Assembly (NCBI RefSeq): GCF_001279695.1
Contig: NZ_LGDD01000001.1
Location: 162,602 to 226,601, forward strand
Direction of reading: 5' to 3'
DNA from: Streptomyces sp. WM6378
GTDB taxonomy: Bacteria > Actinomycetota > Actinomycetes > Streptomycetales > Streptomycetaceae
Length of the DNA: 64,000 nt
Below are positions 56,638-64,000 of this stretch, in pieces; positions within the stretch are counted from its first letter, which is position 1, and every line of letters starts with the position of its first letter. Below the pieces are notes generated by a model. That model saw only the letters and a list, made by a program, of their open reading frames with translations. It searched no databases and was not told the DNA's origin. A program made the position numbers and the translations under genes.

Positions 56638-56835
56638 ATGTTCTGGCCGATGACCGCCATCGCCCTCGGGTTCCTCGGGATCGCCGTGCTCGGCGTCCTC
56701 GCCGTCAACGTTTTCGTCGAGGCGCAGCGGCTCGGCCGCCAAGTGGCCGACACCACAAGGAAGATCAACCGTGCGGCCGAGGACCTGGAGCGCGCCGCCG
56801 TCGACCTCGCGGGCGCCGGGGAAACGCTGAGGTGA
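56638..56835 (+). CDS. Small single-pass membrane protein with coiled-coil tail
   Basis: A 65-residue protein. Residues 3-27 (WPMTAIALGFLGIAVLGVLA and on) form one membrane helix. Residues 28-65 form an amphipathic helix with heptad-like spacing (EAQRLGRQVADTTRKINRAA then EDLERAAVDLAGAG), probably cytoplasmic and oligomerising. The overall pattern resembles small actinobacterial membrane proteins and DUF948-like proteins, but identity is not established. It starts leaderless after TAGGGT, suggesting expression independent of pafBC. It lies about 210 bases before tatA in the same direction. Confidence 0.72.
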   Translation: MFWPMTAIALGFLGIAVLGVLAVNVFVEAQRLGRQVADTTRKINRAAEDLERAAVDLAGAGETLR

Positions 56836-56956
56836 CCGGTCCGCTCTGATGTCGCCCGTTTCGGGGCGGTACGCTGCACAACGCGGCCCAGGTAGCGAGG
56901 CCCGGTCCGCAAACGGGCGTACGCACGGGGATTGCCCAGCGTTTACCCCTGCGCGT

Positions 56957-56962
56957 TACGAT
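56957..56962 (+). promoter_or_regulatory. Candidate tatA promoter
   Basis: TTGCCC at 56932-56937 and TACGAT at 56957-56962 are 19 bases apart, giving a leader of about 80 bases before tatA. Confidence 0.35.
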
Positions 56963-57047
56963 CGCTGCACGTAAGGCGGTCGGACACCAGTCCGGCTGCC
57001 CTCCAGCAGCCCCCTACCCTGCAGCCTCGGTGAGAAGGTAAACGCTT

Positions 57048-57326
57048 ATGTTCGGAAGGCTCGGCGCCCCCGAGATCATTCTCATCCTCATCGTCGTCGT
57101 CCTGCTGTTCGGCGCGAAGAAGCTCCCGGACATGGCGCGGTCGCTCGGCAAGTCGGCCCGCATCCTCAAGAGCGAGGCCAAGGCCATGAAGTCCGAAGGG
57201 CAGCAGCCCGCTCCGGCCGACCCGCCGGCCGAGCAGCCGCCGGCCCAGCGCACGATCCAGTCCGCGCCCGGCGACGTGAGCAGCGCCCGTCCGGTGACCG
57301 AGCCGACGGACACCACGCAGCGCTGA
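57048..57326 (+). CDS. tatA: Twin-arginine translocase subunit TatA
   Basis: A 92-residue subunit that lines the Tat export pore for folded proteins. One N-terminal membrane helix ([20 protein letters not shown]) contains the Phe-Gly hinge, followed by the amphipathic helix [19 protein letters not shown] and a Pro/Glu/Gln-rich cytoplasmic tail. It is 70 bases upstream of tatC on the same strand. AGAAGG precedes the ATG. No tatB is adjacent, which is normal in Streptomyces where it lies elsewhere. Confidence 0.96.
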   Translation: MFGRLGAPEIILILIVVVLLFGAKKLPDMARSLGKSARILKSEAKAMKSEGQQPAPADPPAEQPPAQRTIQSAPGDVSSARPVTEPTDTTQR

Positions 57327-57396
57327 CACCGGGCCGAAGCAGGCGCTGTTCACCTCTGTGACCAAAGTGACCTGCCGCACGAGATGAGGACGTGGG

Positions 57397-58350
57397 TTGC
57401 TCAAGTCTGCCCGCAAACAACAGAGGGACCCCGAGGGGCGGATGCCGCTCTCGGACCACCTTCGCGAGCTGCGCAACCGGCTCGCGAAGTCGGTGTTGGC
57501 GATCCTGGTCTGCGCCATAGTGGCGGCGTTCTACTACAAGGACATCGCTGAGCTGATCACGCGGCCGATCAAGGAAGCCGTGGACTGCACGGTGCCGTTC
57601 ACCGAGCTCACCAAGAAGGACGGTGGCACCTGCGGCAACATCACCATGTCCGGCCTCATGGGGCCGTTCACGCTGATGATCAAGGTGTCGATGGTCGCGG
57701 GCGTCGTCGCAGCCAGCCCGGTCTGGCTCTACCAGCTGTGGGCGTTCGTCTCGCCCGGCCTGCACAAACACGAGAAGCGATACTCGCTGAGCTTCGTAGC
57801 GGCGGGCTTCCCGCTATTCGTGGCCGGCGGCTGGTTCTCGTACAACGTGCTGCCCGCAGCGGCCAGGGTGCTCCTGGACTTTACCCCGGCAGGGGTAGCC
57901 AACCTCTTGCCGCTGAACGAGCTCATCGACCTCGTCACCCGCATGATCATCGTCTTCGGCCTCTCCTTCGAGCTGCCGCTGTTCCTGGTCATGCTCAACT
58001 TCAGCGGCATTCTCACCGGCCGCCGCATGCTGGGCTGGTGGCGCGGCATGATCATGGGTGTGACGGTCTTCGCGGCCTTCGCGACGCCGACCGTCGACCC
58101 GGTCTCCATGCTCTCGCTCGCCACTCCGATCGTCGGCCTCTACTTCGTCGCCGTCGGCATCTCGCTGATGAACGACAAGCGCCGCAGGGAGCGCGCCGAC
58201 GCCGAACCCGACGACGACGAGGCCTCCGAACTCGACCTCACCCCCGAGGACGTCGGCACGGTCGAACCCGTGAGCGCGGCCCCGGCCGTGCCCGAGCAGG
58301 CCGACGGCGGTCGCTCCAGCAAGCTCAACGGGTACGACGACATCACCTGA
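57397..58350 (+). CDS. tatC: Twin-arginine translocase subunit TatC
   Basis: A 317-residue receptor for twin-arginine signal peptides with six membrane helices. It begins with the conserved MPLSDHLRELRNRLAKS, whose acidic and basic residues bind the signal peptide. ASPVWLYQLWAFVSPGLH and FGLSFELPLFLVMLNFSG are family landmarks. The C-terminal 60 residues are acidic and disordered (DAEPDDDEASELDLTPEDV). Translation starts at TTG after GAGGA; the family motif begins 16 residues later. It is co-transcribed with tatA. Confidence 0.96.
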   Translation: MLKSARKQQRDPEGRMPLSDHLRELRNRLAKSVLAILVCAIVAAFYYKDIAELITRPIKEAVDCTVPFTELTKKDGGTCGNITMSGLMGPFTLMIKVSMVAGVVAASPVWLYQLWAFVSPGLHKHEKRYSLSFVAAGFPLFVAGGWFSYNVLPAAARVLLDFTPAGVANLLPLNELIDLVTRMIIVFGLSFELPLFLVMLNFSGILTGRRMLGWWRGMIMGVTVFAAFATPTVDPVSMLSLATPIVGLYFVAVGISLMNDKRRRERADAEPDDDEASELDLTPEDVGTVEPVSAAPAVPEQADGGRSSKLNGYDDIT

Positions 58351-58374
58351 CCTTGACGGGAACGCCGGACCTTG

Positions 58375-58380
58375 TAGGGT
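58375..58380 (+). promoter_or_regulatory. -10 box TAGGGT for the leaderless lipid kinase gene
   Basis: TAGGGT ends seven bases before the GTG at 58388, with no ribosome site. Confidence 0.55.
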
Positions 58381-58387
58381 CCGGCGG

Positions 58388-59320
58388 GTGACCAGCGAGA
58401 TCACCCTCTTCGTCAATCCCACCGCCGGACGCGGCCGGGGCGCGCACGCCGCGCAACCGGCCGCTTCCGCGTTGCGAGCCGCCGGATTCTCCGTACGCAC
58501 CGTGCTCGGCGAGGACGCCGACGACGCGCTGCGCCGGGCCCGCGAGGCCGTCGATGGCGGCACCGGAGCGCTCATCACCGTCGGCGGCGACGGCATGGTC
58601 AACCTCGCCCTCCAGGCCGTCGCCGGGACCAGGACACCGCTCGGCGTCGTCGCAGCGGGCACCGGCAACGACTTCGCCCGCGCCCTCGGCCTGCCCATAC
58701 GTGACCCGGCCCGAGCGGGAGAACTCGCGGCTCGGGCCCTCAAAGGCGCGCACATCCGGGACATCGACCTCGGCCGCACGGGCGACCGCTGGTTCGCCAC
58801 CGTCCTCGCCTCCGGCTTCGACTCCAAGGTCAACGACCGGGGCAACCGGATGCGGTGGCCCAGCGGCCGCTTCAAGTACGACCTCGCGATGCTCGCCGAA
58901 CTGGCCGCCTTCAAGCCGATCCCATACAAGATCACGCTCGACGACGGCGAGACCCGCGAGATCGAGGCGACCCTCGTCGCCGTCGGAAACGCGTCCTCCT
59001 ACGGAGGAGGCATGCGCATCTGCGCCGGCGCCGATCCGACCGACGGGCTCTTCGACGTCACCGTCGTCGGCGACTGCTCACGGGCGACCCTCCTCAAGGT
59101 CTTCCCGCGGGTCTACAAGGGCACCCACCTCGGCCATCCCAAGGTCACCACGCACCGCGTCTCCTCGATCACGCTCGCCGCGGACGGCATCACCGGCTAC
59201 GCCGACGGGGAACGGCTCGGTCCGCTCCCGCTCACCGCGGAGTGTGTACGCGCCGCCGTACGGGTATTGGCACCCGTACCGGCGCCCGGCCGGAAGGCCG
59301 TCAGTACCGGCCTCCAATAA
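58388..59320 (+). CDS. Diacylglycerol kinase-family lipid kinase
   Basis: A 310-residue DAGK-catalytic-domain protein (DgkB/YegS type). The N-terminal FVNPTAGRGRGAH is the nucleotide loop, ALITVGGDGMVNLALQAVAG holds the Gly-Gly-Asp-Gly signature with Met where Thr is usual, and PLGVVAAGTGNDFARALGLP is the second family motif. The C-terminal lobe includes VAVGNASSYGGGMRICAGAD and DGERLGPLPL. It should phosphorylate diacylglycerol or a related lipid at the membrane. It starts at GTG, leaderless after TAGGGT, and is followed by helY 45 bases downstream. Confidence 0.88.
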   Translation: MTSEITLFVNPTAGRGRGAHAAQPAASALRAAGFSVRTVLGEDADDALRRAREAVDGGTGALITVGGDGMVNLALQAVAGTRTPLGVVAAGTGNDFARALGLPIRDPARAGELAARALKGAHIRDIDLGRTGDRWFATVLASGFDSKVNDRGNRMRWPSGRFKYDLAMLAELAAFKPIPYKITLDDGETREIEATLVAVGNASSYGGGMRICAGADPTDGLFDVTVVGDCSRATLLKVFPRVYKGTHLGHPKVTTHRVSSITLAADGITGYADGERLGPLPLTAECVRAAVRVLAPVPAPGRKAVSTGLQ

Positions 59321-59349
59321 AGATCGCGACCTCTGTCAGAGGCGGCGGG

Positions 59350-59355
59350 TAGGCT
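59350..59355 (+). promoter_or_regulatory. -10 box TAGGCT for helY
   Basis: TAGGCT ends ten bases before the helY ATG, leaving at most a few untranslated bases. Confidence 0.5.
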
Positions 59356-59365
59356 CGAAGACAAG

Positions 59366-62194
59366 ATGACAGAGGACCTCTCACCAGCCGAAGCGTACGC
59401 AGCTGCCCGGCTCCGCGCCGTCGAGCAGGCCACCGCGCTCGCACCCTTCCGCGACCTGTACGACTTCGATCTGGACCCCTTCCAGATCGAGGCCTGCCAG
59501 GCCCTCGAAGCCGGAAAGGGCGTGCTCGTCGCGGCCCCCACCGGCTCCGGCAAGACCATCGTCGGCGAGTTCGCCGTGCACCTGGCCCTGCAGCAGGGCC
59601 GCAAATGCTTCTACACCACGCCCATCAAGGCGCTGTCCAACCAGAAGTACGCCGACCTCGCGCGCCGCTACGGCGCCGACAAGGTCGGCCTGCTGACCGG
59701 CGACAACAGCGTCAACGCCGACGCGCCCGTGATCGTCATGACCACCGAAGTGCTCCGCAACATGCTGTACGCGGGCTCCCAGGCGCTGCTCGGGCTCGGA
59801 TACGTGGTGATGGACGAGGTGCACTACCTCTCCGACCGCTTCCGCGGCGCCGTATGGGAAGAGGTGATCATCCACCTCCCGGAGTCCGTCACCCTGGTCT
59901 CGCTGTCGGCGACCGTCTCCAACGCGGAGGAGTTCGGCGACTGGCTGGACACCGTGCGCGGCGACACCGAAGTGATCGTCTCCGAGCACCGCCCCGTGCC
60001 GCTGTGGCAGCACGTCATGGCCGGCCGGCGCATGTACGACCTCTTCGAGGAGGAGTCCGACCACGGCGGGCGCGGCGTCGCCCGGCGCGAGGTCAACCCC
60101 GACCTGCTGCGCATGGCGCGGATGGAGAACCAGAAGACGTACAACCCGCGCGACCGGCGCCGCGGCAAGATGGTCCGCGAGGCCGACCGCGAGCGGGAGC
60201 GCCGCTCGCGCTCCCGGATCTGGACGCCCGGCCGCCCCGAAGTCATCGAACGGCTCGACGCCGAAGGCCTGTTGCCGGCCATCACCTTCATCTTCAGCCG
60301 CGCCGCCTGCGAGGCCGCCGTACAGCAGTGCATGTACGCGGGCCTCAGGCTCAACGACGAGGAAGCGCGCCAGCAGGTCCGTGAAATCGTCGAGGAGCGC
60401 ACCGCCTCCATCCCCGGCGAGGACCTGCACGTCCTCGGCTACTACGAATGGCTCGAAGGCCTGGAGCGCGGCATCGCCGCCCACCACGCGGGCATGCTGC
60501 CCACCTTCAAGGAGGTCGTGGAAGAGCTGTTCGTACGCGGCCTGGTGAAGGCCGTCTTCGCCACCGAGACCCTCGCGCTCGGCATCAACATGCCCGCGCG
60601 CTCAGTGGTGTTGGAAAAGCTCGTCAAGTGGAACGGCGAACAGCACGCCGACATCACACCCGGCGAGTACACGCAGCTCACCGGCCGGGCCGGGCGGCGC
60701 GGCATCGACGTCGAAGGCCACGCCGTGGTCCTGTGGCAGCGCGGCATGGACCCGGGCGCGCTCGCGGGCCTGGCCGGCACGCGCACCTACCCGCTGCGCT
60801 CCAGCTTCAAGCCCTCGTACAACATGGCCGTCAACCTGGTCCAGCAGTTCGGCAGGCACCGCTCGCGCGAGCTCCTGGAAACCTCCTTCGCGCAGTTCCA
60901 GGCCGACAAGTCCGTCGTCGGCATCTCGCGCCAGGTCCAGCGCAACGAAGAGGGCCTGGAGGGCTACCGGGAGGGCATGCACTGCCACCTCGGGGACTTC
61001 GAGGAGTACGCGCGGATGCGGCGCGACCTCAAGGACCGCGAGACCGAACTCGCCAAGCACGGCGCCGCCCAGCGCCGGGCGGCCGCAGCGGCCTCCCTGG
61101 AGAAGCTCAAGCCGGGCGACATCATCCACGTGCCGACCGGCAAGTTCGCCGGCCTCGCCCTGGTCCTCGACCCGGGGATCCCCGCCGGGCGCACCAACGG
61201 CCACCGCGGCTTCGAGCAGCACGACGGGCCCCGCCCGCTCGTGCTGACCGCCGAACGGCAGGTCAAGAGGCTCGCCTCGATGGACTTCCCGGTGCCCGTG
61301 GAGGCCCTGGAGCGGATGCGCGTGCCGAAGTCGTTCAACGCGCGCTCGCCCCAGTCCCGCCGCGACCTGGCGTCCGCGCTGCGCACCAAAGCCGGGCACA
61401 TCGTCCCCGAGCGGCACCGCAAGGCCCGCTCCGAAGCGGCCGACGACCGAGAGATCACCCGACTGCGGGCAGCCCTGCGCGCCCACCCCTGCCACGGCTG
61501 CGACGAGCGCGAGGACCACGCCCGCTGGGCCGAGCGCTACCACCGCCTCCAGCGCGACACCAAGCAGTTGGAGAAGCGCATCGAGGGGCGCACCAACACC
61601 ATCGCGCGCACCTTCGACCGCATCGTGGCCCTGCTCACCGAGCTCGACTACCTGCGCGACGACGAGGTCACCGAGCACGGCAAGCGCCTGGCCCGCCTGT
61701 ACGGCGAACTCGACCTGCTGGCCAGCGAATGCCTGCGCGCGGGCGTCTGGGAAGGGCTCAGCCCCGCCGAACTCGCCGCCTGCGTATCGGCGTTGGTGTA
61801 CGAGGCCCGTCAGTCCGACGACGCCGTGGCACCCAAGACGCCCTCCGGCAAGGCGAAGGCCGCGCTCGGCGAGATGGTGCGGATCTGGGGCCGGCTCGAC
61901 GCCCTCGAAGAGGACCACAAGATCAACCAGGCGGAGGGCGTGGGCCAGCGCGAGCCCGACCTCGGCTTCGCCTGGGCCGCCTACCAGTGGGCCTCCGACA
62001 AGGGCCTGGACGAGGTGCTCCGCGAGGCCGACATGCCCGCGGGCGACTTCGTCCGCTGGTGCAAGCAGGTCATCGACGTCCTCGGCCAGATCGCGGCCGC
62101 CGCGCCGCGCGAGAACAGCACGGTCGCCAAGAACGCCCGCAAGGCGGTCGACGCGCTGCTGCGAGGAGTCGTGGCGTACAGCTCGGTCGGCTGA
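59366..62194 (+). CDS. helY: SKI2-type DEAD/DEAH-box helicase HelY
   Basis: A 942-residue superfamily 2 helicase. Motif I is AAPTGSGKTIVGE, motif Ia YTTPIKALSNQKY, motif II VVMDEVHYLSD (Asp-Glu-Val-His), motif III LVSLSATVSNAEEF, motif V TETLALGINMPARSVV and motif VI YTQLTGRAGRRGID. A long C-terminal region with a Cys pair (HPCHGCDERED) and helical bundles resembles Ski2/Mtr4 RNA helicases. It is the ortholog by order of M. tuberculosis helY (Rv2092c), next to tatC. Two tandem hairpins follow the stop. Confidence 0.93.
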   Translation: MTEDLSPAEAYAAARLRAVEQATALAPFRDLYDFDLDPFQIEACQALEAGKGVLVAAPTGSGKTIVGEFAVHLALQQGRKCFYTTPIKALSNQKYADLARRYGADKVGLLTGDNSVNADAPVIVMTTEVLRNMLYAGSQALLGLGYVVMDEVHYLSDRFRGAVWEEVIIHLPESVTLVSLSATVSNAEEFGDWLDTVRGDTEVIVSEHRPVPLWQHVMAGRRMYDLFEEESDHGGRGVARREVNPDLLRMARMENQKTYNPRDRRRGKMVREADRERERRSRSRIWTPGRPEVIERLDAEGLLPAITFIFSRAACEAAVQQCMYAGLRLNDEEARQQVREIVEERTASIPGEDLHVLGYYEWLEGLERGIAAHHAGMLPTFKEVVEELFVRGLVKAVFATETLALGINMPARSVVLEKLVKWNGEQHADITPGEYTQLTGRAGRRGIDVEGHAVVLWQRGMDPGALAGLAGTRTYPLRSSFKPSYNMAVNLVQQFGRHRSRELLETSFAQFQADKSVVGISRQVQRNEEGLEGYREGMHCHLGDFEEYARMRRDLKDRETELAKHGAAQRRAAAAASLEKLKPGDIIHVPTGKFAGLALVLDPGIPAGRTNGHRGFEQHDGPRPLVLTAERQVKRLASMDFPVPVEALERMRVPKSFNARSPQSRRDLASALRTKAGHIVPERHRKARSEAADDREITRLRAALRAHPCHGCDEREDHARWAERYHRLQRDTKQLEKRIEGRTNTIARTFDRIVALLTELDYLRDDEVTEHGKRLARLYGELDLLASECLRAGVWEGLSPAELAACVSALVYEARQSDDAVAPKTPSGKAKAALGEMVRIWGRLDALEEDHKINQAEGVGQREPDLGFAWAAYQWASDKGLDEVLREADMPAGDFVRWCKQVIDVLGQIAAAAPRENSTVAKNARKAVDALLRGVVAYSSVG

Positions 62195-62200
62195 GAGGTG

Positions 62201-62224
62201 GGCGGTACGGGATTCCGTACCGCC
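62201..62224 (+). terminator. First hairpin after helY
   Basis: GGCGGTACGG and CCGTACCGCC pair perfectly around GATT, seven bases after the helY stop. Confidence 0.75.
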
Positions 62225-62230
62225 GGTTCG

Positions 62231-62268
62231 GGAGTGGCCCCCGCCGGGTTTCCAGCGGGGGCCACTCC
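62231..62268 (+). terminator. Second hairpin after helY
   Basis: GGAGTGGCCCCCGC pairs perfectly with GCGGGGGCCACTCC around ten bases; ATTG follows. Confidence 0.85.
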
Positions 62269-62629
62269 ATTGGGCCGCTCCATTTCCGGTTCGTTCCGTG
62301 AGGGAAGGGGCTGCGGCGAACTTCCGCCCGGCTGCCTCGGATGGCTCAACTATCGGGCGGGCGGAATAGGCGAGTTGAGATCACGTCAGCCGATTTCACC
62401 GGGCTTGTGGCGTGCGGCGCGAGAGGCGGCCGCCCGGCGCTGTGGAAAACGGCGTGCCCCTCCCGGGGGACGAGCCGTGGGGGAGATATCCACAGGGGTG
62501 GCGGGGTGTCGGTGCTGTCGGATTGCATGTACTCACACGTTGCGCGGTCCACATCGCGCAGGGTTCACATGCCGGACGCAGGCACGCGGCGCACGAACTG
62601 ACGGGCGCCGCCGGGGAGGGGAGTCACTC

Positions 62630-64000
62630 TTGACCACAGAAGCGGCCGCGACCGCCCGGGAACGCACCGGGCCACGACGGGTGATGGCGGGCCCGCGCGG
62701 CCTGCCGTACCTGGGCAACCTGCCCCAGTTCGGCAAGGACCCGCTCGCCTTCCTCGAACAGCTGCGGAACCGGGGCGACTTGGTGCACTGGCGATTCGGC
62801 CGCACGACCTCCCTGTTCGTCGCCGACCCGGAATGCATCGGCGAACTCCTCGCCGAGGTCGAGCACACCTTCGACCAGCCCGACCTCGGAGTCTCCTTCC
62901 GCACCCTGCTCGGCAACGGAGTCGTGGTCGCCAAGGGCAAGGACTGGCGCCGCAAGAGATCCCTCGTCCAGCCCTCGGTCCGGCCCAAGCAAGTCCGGTC
63001 GTACGCCGCGACCATGGCCGCATGCGCGACGGACCTCGCGGACAGCTGGGCAGACGGGCAGCGCATCGACGTGAAGCGGGAGATGTCCGCGCTCACACAG
63101 CGGATAGCCGTGCGCACCATCTTCGGCGTCGACACCGCCGCGGACGCTGACGCCATCGGGCGGGCCATGGAGATAGCCCAGCACGAGATCGGCGTCGAAT
63201 TCAGCGGGATCGGCGCGCTGCTGCCGGACTGGGTGCCGACGCCGGGCCGGGCCCGCATCAAGAAGGCGACCGCCGTCATCGACGCCGAGGTCGGCCGGGT
63301 CGTCGCCCGCCACCGCAAGGGCGACACCGACCGCCCCGACCTGCTCAGCCGGCTGCTCGCCGCCCAGGACGAGACAGGCGCTCACCTCTCCGACCGAGAG
63401 ATACGCGACGAGACCGTCACCCTCTACATAGGCGGCCACGAAACCACGAGCAGCACGCTGGTCTGGGCGTGGCACCTCCTGGCCCGCAACCCGCGAGTCC
63501 GAAAGGCGCTGCGCGAGGAGCTCGACCGGGTCCTCGGCGACCGCGAACCCGGCTACGACGACTACGCGCCGCTCACCTACACCCAGGCCGTGGTGAAGGA
63601 GACGCTGAGGCTCTACCCGACGATCTGGCTGCTCACCGCAGTCGCGAAGGAAGGCGCGACGCTGGGCGGCCGTCACATCCCGCCGGGCACCCGGATCTGG
63701 ACCAGCCAATGGGCCACGCACCGGGACGCCCGCTGGTTCCGCGACCCGGAGGAGTTCCGCCCCGAGCGCTGGGCGGAAGGCGCCGAGGAGATACCCGAAT
63801 ACGCCTGGTTCCCCTTCGGCGGCGGCCCCCGAGCCTGCCTGGGCACCCGCTTCGCGCTGGTGGAAGCGGTACTGATCCTGGCGGTGCTGTCCCGCCGCTT
63901 CGACATCGAGGTGGCCCAGGGCGAGCTCAAGCCGGTGCCGGGGCTGACCTTGCAGGTGGAGGGAGAGGTATCGGCTTTCGTGAGGGGGCGGGGGGAGTAG
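62630..64000 (+). CDS. Cytochrome P450
   Basis: A 456-residue soluble P450, complete, with its TAG stop on the last base of the window. Translation starts at TTG after GGAGGGGAG. The I-helix oxygen-binding motif is LYIGGHETTSS (268-272 core), the Glu-x-x-Arg is KETLRLYP (323-327), and the heme loop FPFGGGPRACLG has ligand Cys403. The Gly-rich heme loop and Gly-His-Glu-Thr-Thr pattern resemble terpenoid and fatty-acid hydroxylating P450s such as the pentalenene oxygenase type, more than CYP105/107 types; the subfamily and substrate are not assigned. In S. coelicolor a conservon lies next to helY, so this gene may mark a lineage-specific change. Confidence 0.92.
   Translation: MTTEAAATARERTGPRRVMAGPRGLPYLGNLPQFGKDPLAFLEQLRNRGDLVHWRFGRTTSLFVADPECIGELLAEVEHTFDQPDLGVSFRTLLGNGVVVAKGKDWRRKRSLVQPSVRPKQVRSYAATMAACATDLADSWADGQRIDVKREMSALTQRIAVRTIFGVDTAADADAIGRAMEIAQHEIGVEFSGIGALLPDWVPTPGRARIKKATAVIDAEVGRVVARHRKGDTDRPDLLSRLLAAQDETGAHLSDREIRDETVTLYIGGHETTSSTLVWAWHLLARNPRVRKALREELDRVLGDREPGYDDYAPLTYTQAVVKETLRLYPTIWLLTAVAKEGATLGGRHIPPGTRIWTSQWATHRDARWFRDPEEFRPERWAEGAEEIPEYAWFPFGGGPRACLGTRFALVEAVLILAVLSRRFDIEVAQGELKPVPGLTLQVEGEVSAFVRGRGE

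Larger units (their letters stand above)
62195..62629. other. Intergenic region between helY and the P450 gene
   Basis: Holds two tandem terminator-type hairpins (62201-62224 and 62231-62268), then about 350 bases with no supported gene that are clearly less GC-rich than the flanks. The P450 promoter must lie here but no convincing -10/-35 pair was fixed. Confidence 0.6.

Noticed and set aside
62508..62530. PafBC-type damage promoter (TGTCGGTG, eight bases, then TTGCAT) before the P450
   Set aside because: The -35-like part fits the mycobacterial RecA-independent motif but the -10 lacks the TANNNT form; a chance match cannot be excluded.

Overview
The window is high-GC actinobacterial DNA. 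Gene content, order and style (TAGGGT/TAGGCT-type -10 boxes with leaderless starts, GTG/TTG starts, mycothiol ligase, pupylation-proteasome locus, gylR-glpFKD, parJ) identify it as a Streptomyces chromosome, from the conserved core rather than an arm. About 56 protein genes are supported, one of them a pseudogene. No rRNA, tRNA, CRISPR array, insertion sequence or phage was seen.

Layout. (1) 1-6,360: tail of an LLM oxidoreductase, a ferritin-like protein, corA, then a conserved actinobacterial run (histidine phosphatase, DUF3090 protein, SCO1664-family kinase-fold protein, mshC). An intergenic region before mshC holds a long inverted repeat, a G-quadruplex motif and dispersed Streptomyces repeats. 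(2) 6,410-13,640: an accessory block lying between mshC and parJ. It has a secreted GH31 glycosidase, a glutamine-rich protein paired with an intracellular subtilase, and an aldehyde dehydrogenase. (3) 13,730-14,713: parJ (PAC2 family). (4) 15,081-22,466: a second accessory block for acid-sugar (L-fuconate) use: dehydratase, SDR, ABC transporter and FadR-type regulator, plus a Ser/Thr kinase gene broken by an internal deletion. (5) 22,531-32,611: an LLM oxidoreductase, the glycerol regulon glpF-glpK-glpD with gylR, and metH. (6) 32,742-42,488: HAD hydrolase, two tandem peptide-binding lipoproteins, orphan response regulator, RecB-like nuclease, site-2 protease, trmI, a small exported protein and a ferredoxin. 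(7) 42,729-56,356: the proteasome and pupylation locus (arc, dop, pup, an endonuclease VII-like gene, prcB, prcA, pafA, two FKBP isomerases, pafB, pafC), interrupted by a divergent LacI/MFS pair. (8) 56,372-64,000: a zinc ribbon protein, a small membrane protein, tatA, tatC, a lipid kinase, helY and a cytochrome P450 ending at the last base.

How genes work together. Dop deamidates Pup, PafA attaches it to lysines, ARC unfolds pupylated proteins and PrcBA degrades them. PafB/PafC are WYL-type transcription factors for the DNA-damage response. TatA and TatC form the core of twin-arginine export. GlpF, GlpK and GlpD take up and oxidise glycerol under GylR. The fuconate block couples uptake to dehydration and oxidation of a deoxy-sugar acid.

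The most unusual element is the subtilase/glutamine-rich pair at 9,519-11,859. Both proteins end in the same roughly 70-residue module, which suggests an undescribed two-component protease system. Second is an endonuclease VII-like gene embedded in the pup-prcB interval. All functions are inferred from sequence reading; no database search was run.
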